11,080 nt of DNA from an uncultured Collinsella sp. (GTDB lineage Bacteria; Actinomycetota; Coriobacteriia; Coriobacteriales; Coriobacteriaceae), in the NCBI GenBank assembly GCA_900752015.1, contig CAADTZ010000055.1:1-11080 (forward strand), in the 5' to 3' direction. The notes beneath the pieces are model-generated. The model searched no databases. It saw only the letters and a program-made list of their open reading frames with translations, and was not told the DNA's origin. The translations under genes were made by a program, and so were the position numbers. Positions 1 to 5,321 of this stretch are shown piece by piece. Within the stretch, counting starts at the first letter, position 1. Each line of letters starts with the position of its first letter.

Positions 1-748
1 CGGGGGTGGGGGCTTTCCTTCCGGCCCCCCAAAGGGGGGCGGGGCCGTAGCCGCCGCCCCATGCCGCCATGCGCGCACCGGCCGAGCCGCCCCACAGCGA
101 ATAGCCCGACGTGTCCACGCTGAGCTCGTCGGCGTGCTCGAAGATGAAGGAGACGGCGCGGGCCAAGTCCTCGCAGGCGAGCTGCGCGTCCGGCCGATAG
201 ATGACCGCGAACCCGTTGACGCCGGAACGGGCCAGGTGCAGACAGTGCGGGAAGGAGTCGTGCATGGCAGCGACGTAGGCGAATCCGCCGCCCGCGCTTA
301 CCACGGCAAACGGTGCAGACGCGCCGCCCGCTCCCTCGGCAGCGAAGCGGAAGAGCCCCGTGTTGGCGAGCGAGGGGTCGGCGGCCTTCTCGGCATCCGT
401 GTAGATGTCGTAGAAGAACGTCCGTTCCGCTGCGCGCTCTGACAGCAGATAGCTGACGACGTCGACCGTGGTGCTCGTATGGATTTCCGAGTACCACGGC
501 AGGCAAGCGGAAAGGTCATCGAGCGTCATATCCTCCGTCGGCGGATGGAGCGTTGTGGGGAAGAGCAGCCGTCCGTAGCCATCGAGCAAAGGGTTGTTGA
601 TGACGTCGTAGATGGGCGTGTCCGCCGTGACCGGGCCCGGAGCGGAGCCGCGCGCGACCCCGGCGGCCCCGTCCGACGAGCAGCCGACAAGGCTGCCCGC
701 AGCGGCCAACCACGCGGCAGCCTCCAGAAACGAACGGCGCGACATCAT
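1..748 (-). CDS. Tat-exported lipoprotein alpha/beta hydrolase (esterase-like), 3' end cut by window edge
   Basis: About 249 codons are present and the C-terminus lies beyond position 1. The N-terminus carries a twin-arginine motif (SRRSFLE, residues 3-9), a short hydrophobic stretch and a lipobox LVGC ending at Cys23, so the protein is probably exported by Tat and lipid-anchored. After a linker comes an alpha/beta hydrolase fold: an oxyanion-hole-like GGGF (153-156) and a nucleophile elbow GGSAG (220-224) with Ser222. The Asp and His of the triad would lie outside the window. The family resembles acetylesterase/carboxylesterase-type hydrolases; the substrate is unknown. ATG at 748 overlaps the stop of the upstream RibD-like gene as ATGA, and a second ATG follows at once at 745. 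No clear Shine-Dalgarno precedes it, so translational coupling is likely. The last 15 or so codons (positions 1-50) are homopolymer-rich and may carry a frame error. Confidence 0.8.
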   Translation of the reverse strand, partial: MMSRRSFLEAAAWLAAAGSLVGCSSDGAAGVARGSAPGPVTADTPIYDVINNPLLDGYGRLLFPTTLHPPTEDMTLDDLSACLPWYSEIHTSTTVDVVSYLLSERAAERTFFYDIYTDAEKAADPSLANTGLFRFAAEGAGGASAPFAVVSAGGGFAYVAAMHDSFPHCLHLARSGVNGFAVIYRPDAQLACEDLARAVSFIFEHADELSVDTSGYSLWGGSAGARMAAWGGGYGPAPLWGAGRKAPTP

Positions 749-1452
749 CGCCGCACTCGATAGACGAGGTGGAGGCCGTCGCCGGCAAGGCGCTCGACGC
801 GCTCGAGCGAGAATGCGTGCGAACCGCCGGCTGAGCGAGGCATCTCGTCGAAGACGGAAGCCGTTTCGGGCTCCCCCGAGACCGTCGGGGAGAGAACGAG
901 GCTCAACTCGTCAAGCACGCCCGCGGAAAGAAACGACATGTCCGTCTTCCCGCCGCCGCATACGAGCAGGCGCTCGATGCCAAAAAGCTCGCGCAGCTTG
1001 CGCAGGGCGAGCGGGAGGTCTAGCCCGCGCGAGCCGGCAAGCACGTATGAGACGCCGCGCTCTCGCAGATAGTCGCGATACGCCGGCGACGCCGCCTCGG
1101 TGAGGACCTCGATGACGTGCGCGTCCGCACGGCCGGCGCGACGATAGGTCGCAGACTCCCATGCAATCTCCCCGGCGGGGTCGACGGAGACGTAGAACGA
1201 TCGTTCGTCATGAGGCGCCACGAAGTCCCCCTTGGGCGCGCTCCCGTGGGTACCGAGCGCAAGGGGGCGCGGCCCGACGAAGCCCTTCGTGGTCACGGCC
1301 CCGTACGCCACGGCGTCCGCCCCGAACTCGACCTGCATGCGAGAGTACGCGGCGCGTGCGGGCGAGGCGGCGGGGTCGAGCATGTACGCGCCGTCGATAC
1401 GCCCGTTGAGCCCGGCAAAGACATGACAGACGACATAGGGTCTAATGTTCAT
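745..1452 (-). CDS. RibD C-terminal / dihydrofolate-reductase-like oxidoreductase
   Basis: The 235-residue protein has the fold signature of the RibD C-terminal (bacterial bifunctional deaminase-reductase) domain. An N-terminal strand (RPYVVCHVFAGLNGRIDG, residues 4-21) carries the usual G-x-I-D/A-like turn, YGAVTT follows at 50-55, and the nucleotide-binding loop is CGGGK near 165-169, followed by the helix LSAGVLDEL (175-183) and the strand LVLSPTVSG. Members reduce pterin- or pyrimidine-like substrates with NADPH; stand-alone copies such as this one lack the deaminase domain, and their substrate is usually unknown. It is the middle gene of a three-gene minus-strand operon: its ATG lies 6 nt after the aldo/keto reductase stop, with GGGAG just ahead as a weak ribosome site, and its TGA overlaps the start of the lipoprotein hydrolase. 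It is probably cytoplasmic, as no signal peptide is seen. Confidence 0.85.
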   Translation of the reverse strand: MNIRPYVVCHVFAGLNGRIDGAYMLDPAASPARAAYSRMQVEFGADAVAYGAVTTKGFVGPRPLALGTHGSAPKGDFVAPHDERSFYVSVDPAGEIAWESATYRRAGRADAHVIEVLTEAASPAYRDYLRERGVSYVLAGSRGLDLPLALRKLRELFGIERLLVCGGGKTDMSFLSAGVLDELSLVLSPTVSGEPETASVFDEMPRSAGGSHAFSLERVERLAGDGLHLVYRVRR

Positions 1453-1458
1453 GGCTCC

Positions 1459-2448
1459 CTACCTTACCGTGTGCCCGCCGAAGACCATGAAGTCGAGTCC
1501 GTTGAGCAGCCCGTCGATCTTGGCAACCTCATCGTCGGTGAGCCCGACCTCGGCGGCACCGAGGTTCTCGAGCAGTCGTTCGGGCTTGCGACTGCCCGGG
1601 ATGGGAATGATATAGGGCTTCTTCTCGAGCATCCAGGAAAGGGAGACCTGGGCGGGCGTCGCCGCGTGCAGCTCAGCCAGCTCGCGAACGAACCGCATGA
1701 GGGGCTCGGCGCGCCTTTCGCCTTCCTCTGTGTACTGCGGCATGCCATCGCGGTAGTCTTGGGCGCCCTCGAATCTGGTGTTGTGGCTGTACGCGCCCGT
1801 CAGAAAGCCGTTCGCCATGGGAGAAAAGGCCACGAAGGCAACGTTCAGCTCCTCGAGCACGGGGAACAGGGATTCGTTCCAGCGTGCCATCATGGAGTAG
1901 CGGTTCTGGACGGCGGAGACGGGGCACACCGCATCGGCGCGACGCAGGTACTCCTCCGTCGCCTCGGAGATTCCCCAGGCGCGGATCTTACCTTCCTTGA
2001 TGAGGTCTGCCATGGTGTCTGCAACGACCTCGGGCTCGACCTTTGGGTCGATTCGGTGCTGGTAGTAGAGGTCGATGTGGTCGGTGCGCAGCCGGCGCAG
2101 GCTCTTCTCCACCGAGATACGGATAACCTCGGGGCGCGAGTCCACGAGGATGGTCTTGTCCGGGGCGTGCGTGACGCCGAACTTGGTGGCAATGACAACC
2201 TCGTCGCGCACGGGCGCGAGCGCCTTGCCCACCACGTCCTCGTTGTGCGCCTCGGTCCCATCGGCGCACGTGCCAACGTAGCACTCCGCCGTGTCAAAGA
2301 AGGTATAGCCCATCTCGTGGGCCTGACGGACGACGCTCGCGGCCTCGTCGTCGGGCATCGGGTCTCCGCTCGCGTGCGTGATTCCCATGCAGCCCATGCC
2401 GAGCGGGCTGACTTCGATGCCGCTCTTTCCCAAAACGCGCTTGTCCAT
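1459..2448 (-). CDS. Aldo/keto reductase
   Basis: The 329-residue protein is of full family length. It has the classical catalytic tetrad: Asp52 and Tyr57 in FDTAECY, Lys89 in ATKFG and His131 in YYQHRID. The (beta/alpha)8 barrel begins with a two-strand cap LGKSGIEVSPLGMGCMG (6-22), and the cofactor-phosphate region IPGSRKPERLLENL lies near the C-terminus. It would reduce aldehydes or ketones with NADPH in the cytoplasm; the branch resembles the YakC/AKR13-like group, but the substrate cannot be read from the sequence. ATG at 2448 is preceded by AGGGAG (2456-2461) at good spacing. It is the first gene of the left-hand minus-strand operon and is divergent from a second aldo/keto reductase, so the two probably share the control region 2449-2735. 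Confidence 0.93.
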   Translation of the reverse strand: MDKRVLGKSGIEVSPLGMGCMGITHASGDPMPDDEAASVVRQAHEMGYTFFDTAECYVGTCADGTEAHNEDVVGKALAPVRDEVVIATKFGVTHAPDKTILVDSRPEVIRISVEKSLRRLRTDHIDLYYQHRIDPKVEPEVVADTMADLIKEGKIRAWGISEATEEYLRRADAVCPVSAVQNRYSMMARWNESLFPVLEELNVAFVAFSPMANGFLTGAYSHNTRFEGAQDYRDGMPQYTEEGERRAEPLMRFVRELAELHAATPAQVSLSWMLEKKPYIIPIPGSRKPERLLENLGAAEVGLTDDEVAKIDGLLNGLDFMVFGGHTVR

Positions 2449-2735
2449 TCCTGTTCTCCCTGTCTATGATATCCGTCATTTGTTTGCGACGCCCACGTCC
2501 GCCCGTTCATCGGACTCCGTTAGGCACATCCTCTGTCGATGGCCTTTGCTCTCTCATCGCCAAGCGTACGACCGCAAAGCGCTCGACGGAATCCCCCTTT
2601 GGTGCGGTGCCCTGAACCCGCGGGTTATAACCCCGTGCGCACCCCAGCGTTATAGAACCCTCACCAACGGAAACTTCCGCCGGCGCGGCGCCCCTCGTAT
2701 GGTGGATACGTCAAGTTGCGAGAAAGGAAAGCACC
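2449..2735. promoter_or_regulatory. Divergent intergenic control region between two aldo/keto reductase operons
   Basis: These 287 bases separate two divergent operons and hold no convincing gene. On the minus strand a TATCAT hexamer (complement of about 2468-2473) sits about 20-25 nt before the ATG at 2448 and could be a -10 element, but no good -35 is seen. Toward the plus strand, TTATAA (2625-2630) and TTATAG (2650-2655) are AT-rich islands in very GC-rich DNA and are candidate promoter parts. Overlapping palindromes at 2615-2633 look like an operator. The regulator is not in the window. Confidence 0.5.
2615..2633. promoter_or_regulatory. Candidate operator: two overlapping 12-bp perfect palindromes
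   Basis: AACCCGCGGGTT (2615-2626) and GGGTTATAACCC (2622-2633) are each perfect palindromes and share GGGTT. A related partial copy, TTATAGAACCC, follows at 2650-2660. The position 100 bases ahead of the plus-strand aldo/keto reductase, in the divergent region, fits a dimeric regulator binding site. The binding protein is unknown. Confidence 0.45.
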
Positions 2736-3587
2736 ATGGACTACATCACCTTGAACAACGGCGTCAGGATGCCGCAGCTCGGCTTCGGCGTGTACCAGAT
2801 CCCGGACGCCACGGAATGCCAGCGCGCCGTAGAGGACGCGCTCTCGGTCGGCTACCGGCTGCTCGACACGGCTGCGAGCTACGGCAACGAAGAGGCGGTC
2901 GGGGCCGCCATTCGTGCGAGCGGTCTGCCGCGCGACGAGGTGTTCGTGACGACCAAGCTGTGGATGTCGGATGTGAGCTACGAGGGGGCCAAGCGCGGCT
3001 TCGACGCGTCGCTCAAGCGGCTGGGGCTCGACTACGTCGACCTCTACCTCATCCATCAGCCGTTCGGCGACGTCTTCGGCGCGTGGCGCGCCATGGAGGA
3101 GCTCTACGAGCAGGGCGTTATCCGCGCCATAGGCACAGCTAACTTCTACCCCGATCACCTCGCAAACCTCATCTCGTTCAACCGCATCGCCCCCGCCGTG
3201 AACCAAGTCGAGTGCAACGTGTTCTTCCAGCAGCGCGAGGCGCAGGAGTACATGGCCGGCAAGGAGGTGGCCATGGAGGGCTGGGCGCCCTTTGCGGAGG
3301 GCAGAAACGATCTCTTCCGCAACGAGGTCCTCGCTCGCATCGGCGAGGCGCACGGCAAGACGGTCGCCCAGGTCGTGTTGCGCTGGCTGCTGCAGCGCGG
3401 TGTGGTCTGCATCCCTAAGAGCACGCACCGCGATCGCATGGAGCAGAACTTCGACGTCTTCGACTTCGCGCTGGGCGACGACGAGATGGTCGCCATCGCC
3501 GCGCTCGACACCGGTCGCAGCGCGTTCTTCGACCACCACGACCCCGCCACCATCGAATGGATGTCCGGGCTCGTGCGCAACGTGTAG
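2736..3587 (+). CDS. Aldo/keto reductase, 2,5-diketo-D-gluconate reductase-like (AKR5 type)
   Basis: The 283-residue protein is typical in length for the DkgA/AKR5 group. The tetrad is intact: Asp44 and Tyr49 in LDTAASYGNE, Lys74 in VTTKLW and His107 in LYLIHQP. IPKSTHRDRMEQNF near the C-terminus is the NADPH-phosphate loop. Such enzymes reduce small carbonyls (methylglyoxal, diketo sugars and other aldehydes) in the cytoplasm. ATG at 2736 is chosen because AGGAAA (2725-2730) lies just upstream and the protein begins with the family's usual Y-I-x-L-N-N-G-x-x-M-P opening. It is followed 44 nt later by a YqhD-like alcohol dehydrogenase, so the two probably form one operon, a pairing also known in E. 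coli (dkgA next to yqhD). The exact substrate is uncertain. Confidence 0.93.
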   Translation: MDYITLNNGVRMPQLGFGVYQIPDATECQRAVEDALSVGYRLLDTAASYGNEEAVGAAIRASGLPRDEVFVTTKLWMSDVSYEGAKRGFDASLKRLGLDYVDLYLIHQPFGDVFGAWRAMEELYEQGVIRAIGTANFYPDHLANLISFNRIAPAVNQVECNVFFQQREAQEYMAGKEVAMEGWAPFAEGRNDLFRNEVLARIGEAHGKTVAQVVLRWLLQRGVVCIPKSTHRDRMEQNFDVFDFALGDDEMVAIAALDTGRSAFFDHHDPATIEWMSGLVRNV

Positions 3588-3618
3588 ACGAGCGATCAGA
3601 CCGCACTGATAACTTACT

Positions 3619-3624
3619 AGGAGG
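3619..3624 (+). promoter_or_regulatory. Ribosome binding site fixing the alcohol dehydrogenase start
   Basis: A perfect AGGAGG lies 7 nt ahead of the ATG at 3632. The reading frame stays open upstream to an ATG at 3557 inside the preceding aldo/keto reductase gene, but that start has no such site, so 3632 is the start to use. Confidence 0.85.
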
Positions 3625-3631
3625 AATTGCC

Positions 3632-4795
3632 ATGAACTCATTCACGTACGACTACCCGGTCAGGAACTACTTCGGCGAGGGGGCCATGGACCAGGCACTC
3701 GACGCCGAGATGGGTGCCATGGGCAGGACAGTGATGCTCGCCTACGGCGGAGGTTCGGTCAAGCGAACCGGCGTCTACGGCCACGTGGTCGATAAGCTCA
3801 CGAGCGCGGGCAAGCACGTGGTGGACTTCGGCGGCATCATGCCCAACCCGACCTACGAGAAGTGCCAGGAAGGTGCCGCGCTCGCACGCGAGGAGCAGGT
3901 CGACTTCATTCTCGCCGTCGGCGGCGGGTCGGTCTTCGACTGCTGCAAGGTGGTCTCCGCACAGGCGATGCTTGACGAGGACATCGAGACGTTCGAGCAC
4001 GCCGACGACAAGATGCCGAGCTCGTTCATCCCCATGGGATGCATCGTTACGTTCTCCGGCACGGGCGCCGAGCAGAACAACGGCGCCGTCATCACCAACG
4101 AGGAGACGCACGTGAAGGGCGCCTATCTGGGGGCGATGCCCATGTGGGCGGCGCTCGACCCGGCACTCACGCTCACCGTACCGCACGCGCAGTTCATGAG
4201 CGGCGCGTTCGACACGCTCTCGCACTGCATGGAGAGCTATTTCGGTAGCCCGCGCGAACGCAACGTCACCGACGACATCAACCTCGCCATCCAGCGTAAC
4301 GTCATCCGCAACATGCGCGTCATCGCGGACGACAATCAGAACCTCGAGGCGCTCAGCGAGCTCGTATACGACTCCGCCATGGCCGAGAACGGCGTGCTCA
4401 AGATCGGCAAGTCAACGGACTTCCAGGCGCACATGATCCAGCACCAGTACGGCGCGTACACCCACACCAACCACGGAATGGGCCTCGCGGTCATCCACCC
4501 TGCGCTCTACCGCCACCTGGCCCCCGAGGCGCCCGCGCAGTTCGCCCGCTGGGCGCGCGAGGTGTGGGGTGTCGACGCCAAGGGCAAAGACGACCTTACG
4601 GTGGCGCTGGAGGGCATCGACCGTCTGCAGACGTTCATCGGCGAGATGGGGCTTCCCGCGAGCTTCGCCGAAATGGGCTCCGACGCGTCCGAGGAGACGC
4701 TGCACAAGGTTGCGGACACCTGCGTGCTCACCGGCGGCTGCGCCAAGAAACTGGAGCGCAGCGAGGTGTTCCAGATTCTGACCGAGTGCCTCTAG
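3632..4795 (+). CDS. Iron-containing alcohol dehydrogenase, YqhD/BDH-like NADPH-dependent aldehyde reductase
   Basis: The 387-residue protein, counted from the AGGAGG-backed ATG, has the same length as E. coli YqhD. Its metal ligands fall at the same numbers as I recall for YqhD: Asp194 and His198 in AFDTLSHCMESYF, His267 in FQAHMIQH and His281 in HTNHGMG. The nucleotide-binding parts are YGGGSVKRTG (38-47) and VGGGSVFDCCK (96-106). The family reduces butanal, acrolein, malondialdehyde-type and other short aldehydes in the cytoplasm, using a divalent metal and NAD(P)H; the SVK/R after GGG favours NADPH. It probably shares an mRNA with the upstream aldo/keto reductase. Detoxification of reactive aldehydes is the likeliest role; fermentative alcohol formation is the main alternative. 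Confidence 0.93.
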   Translation: MNSFTYDYPVRNYFGEGAMDQALDAEMGAMGRTVMLAYGGGSVKRTGVYGHVVDKLTSAGKHVVDFGGIMPNPTYEKCQEGAALAREEQVDFILAVGGGSVFDCCKVVSAQAMLDEDIETFEHADDKMPSSFIPMGCIVTFSGTGAEQNNGAVITNEETHVKGAYLGAMPMWAALDPALTLTVPHAQFMSGAFDTLSHCMESYFGSPRERNVTDDINLAIQRNVIRNMRVIADDNQNLEALSELVYDSAMAENGVLKIGKSTDFQAHMIQHQYGAYTHTNHGMGLAVIHPALYRHLAPEAPAQFARWAREVWGVDAKGKDDLTVALEGIDRLQTFIGEMGLPASFAEMGSDASEETLHKVADTCVLTGGCAKKLERSEVFQILTECL

Positions 4796-4836
4796 ATCGA
4801 CGGTAGATCCCGATCCGCCTGCACCGAAGGAAACGG

Positions 4837-4867
4837 GAAGGCTCCACGTTTTTCACGCGGAGCCTTC
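4837..4867 (+). terminator. Stem-loop downstream of the alcohol dehydrogenase, probable terminator
   Basis: GAAGGCTCC (4837-4845) pairs perfectly with GGAGCCTTC (4859-4867), with two more pairs inside after one mismatch and a T-rich loop. It begins 42 nt after the stop codon. No clear T run follows (TGAGTTCTTG), so it is a weaker intrinsic terminator, or a 3'-end stabilising hairpin. Confidence 0.55.
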
Positions 4868-4944
4868 TGAGTTCTTGCCCGATTGTGAGACCATGCAGCT
4901 TGCAGGTGCGGCGGCTGCGAAACGCCCCCATCGGTCGCCATCGG

Positions 4945-4964
4945 AACCGTACGAAACCGTATGA
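4945..4964. repeat. Tandem 10-bp direct repeat
   Basis: AACCGTACGA is followed at once by AACCGTATGA, 9 of 10 bases identical. Together with the AAATGTTCT pair at 4976-4993 it lies just left of the guaA-end-like sequence, where recombinase arm sites would be expected if that is an attachment site. Confidence 0.6.
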
Positions 4965-4975
4965 AAAACAAGAGC

Positions 4976-4993
4976 AAATGTTCTAAATGTTCT
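4976..4993. repeat. Perfect tandem 9-bp direct repeat
   Basis: AAATGTTCT occurs twice with no gap. It ends only 4 bases before the stop codon of the guaA-end-like sequence, in locally AT-rich DNA. Confidence 0.65.
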
Positions 4994-4997
4994 ATTA

Positions 4998-5090
4998 CTA
5001 CTCCCACTCGATGACTAATCCAGTCCGAGTGTTGTCGATGCGTGTCGCGTCGTACCGCCCGAGGGCTGATTCGTGCGCAATTTGAGCGAA
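4998..5090 (-). pseudogene. Short open C-terminal remnant ending IEWE-stop; possible guaA attachment-site scar
   Basis: Read on the minus strand, 30 codons are open between an in-frame TGA (5093-5091) and a TAG (5000-4998). They end ...TRTGLVIEWE-stop and contain no usable start. ATCGAGTGGGAGTAG is exactly how the end of guaA (GMP synthase, C-terminus ...TIEWE) is commonly spelled, and guaA 3' ends are well-known integration sites. The residues before IEWE do not match the GMP synthase tail I know (SKPPATIEWE). The unit is therefore either an att duplication next to unrelated sequence or the tail of a different decayed gene, perhaps from a mobile element. The laterally acquired-looking cassette begins just to the right. 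Confidence 0.35.
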
Positions 5091-5107
5091 TCAGGCCCTT
5101 GATTCGC
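5062..5107. repeat. Two mutually exclusive hairpins built from TGATTCG units
   Basis: AGGGCTGATTCG (5062-5073) can pair with CGAATCAGGCCCT (5087-5099), apart from one bulged C. The same middle segment, GCGAATCA (5086-5093), can instead pair perfectly with TGATTCGC (5100-5107) across a 6-nt loop. A further TGATTCGC lies at about 5128-5135. They lie upstream of the predicted methyltransferase promoter, so a classical attenuator for those genes is unlikely. They may be recombinase or regulator sites, or a relic terminator. Confidence 0.5.
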
Positions 5108-5235
5108 GATTTCGGGAATGACTCGATTGATTCGCAAAACCGCAGGTCGCTCCTTTAATCACTCCCTGGTTTCCGCCGGGGTTCGTAGCGGGCGGCGTGA
5201 AAAGGGGCGATTCAAAGGGTCGGAGAGATGCGTCT

Positions 5236-5264
5236 TTGCCAAGAAAATAAGGTTAGCCTTATCT
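5236..5264 (+). promoter_or_regulatory. Predicted sigma-70-type promoter of the methyltransferase cassette
   Basis: TTGCCA (5236-5241) and TTATCT (5259-5264) are separated by 17 nt, the optimal spacing. A start of transcription near 5271 would leave about 50 nt of leader before the ATG at 5322. The iron box at 5248-5266 covers the spacer and the -10 element. Confidence 0.55.
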
Positions 5265-5266
5265 TA
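5248..5266. promoter_or_regulatory. DtxR/IdeR-like iron box
   Basis: TAAGGTTAGCCTTATCTTA matches the classic 19-bp DtxR/IdeR consensus TTAGGTTAGCCTAACCTAA at 15 of 19 positions, including the uninterrupted core AGGTTAGCCT. It overlaps the -10 element and spacer of the predicted promoter, the usual place for iron-dependent repression. The inference is that the downstream genes are switched on when iron is scarce; manganese-responsive MntR-type control is the alternative. Confidence 0.7.
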
Positions 5267-5287
5267 CTGCATGATTCGTGTGTTATG

Positions 5288-5303
5288 GTTAGATTGCTCT
5301 AAC
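5288..5303. promoter_or_regulatory. Inverted repeat in the leader, possible second metalloregulator half-site pair
   Basis: GTTAGA (5288-5293) and TCTAAC (5298-5303) are perfect inverted repeats around a 4-base centre. GGTTAG also occurs in the iron box, so this may be a weaker second binding site. A TTTTT run follows directly, so a small attenuator-like hairpin is also possible, though the stem is weak. Confidence 0.35.
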
Positions 5304-5321
5304 TTTTTGGGGGCGATAGCC

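Larger units (their letters stand above)
4796..5321. other. 526-base stretch without a convincing gene; possible junction of resident and acquired DNA
   Basis: Left to right it holds a hairpin just after the alcohol dehydrogenase, tandem 10-mers and 9-mers, a guaA-3'-end-like sequence on the minus strand, alternative hairpins built on TGATTCG units, and the iron-boxed promoter of the methyltransferase genes. The frame upstream of the methyltransferase stays open to an ATG at 5118, but it would run through the predicted promoter and adds residues unlike the family, so it is not taken as coding. Confidence 0.6.

Noticed and set aside
1117..2469. 450-codon open frame on the plus strand
   Set aside because: It is antisense to the RibD-like and aldo/keto reductase genes; GC-rich third positions create long mirror frames, and the translation has no family features.
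3557..3631. 25-residue N-terminal extension of the alcohol dehydrogenase
   Set aside because: It overlaps the preceding gene and lacks a ribosome site; ATG 3632 has AGGAGG and gives the family's exact length.
2661..3641. 326-codon open frame on the minus strand
   Set aside because: It is the mirror of the plus-strand aldo/keto reductase, which has the complete catalytic tetrad.
4937..5107. CRISPR array
   Set aside because: The repeats are only 7-10 bases, back-to-back or irregularly spaced, without unique spacers of regular length.
5118..5321. 68-residue N-terminal extension of the first methyltransferase
   Set aside because: It would be translated through the predicted promoter and iron box, and family members start at the ATG corresponding to 5322.
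4796..5321. Small RNA or tRNA gene in the gap
   Set aside because: No cloverleaf, TTCRA loop or CCA end was found; the hairpins alone do not prove an RNA gene.
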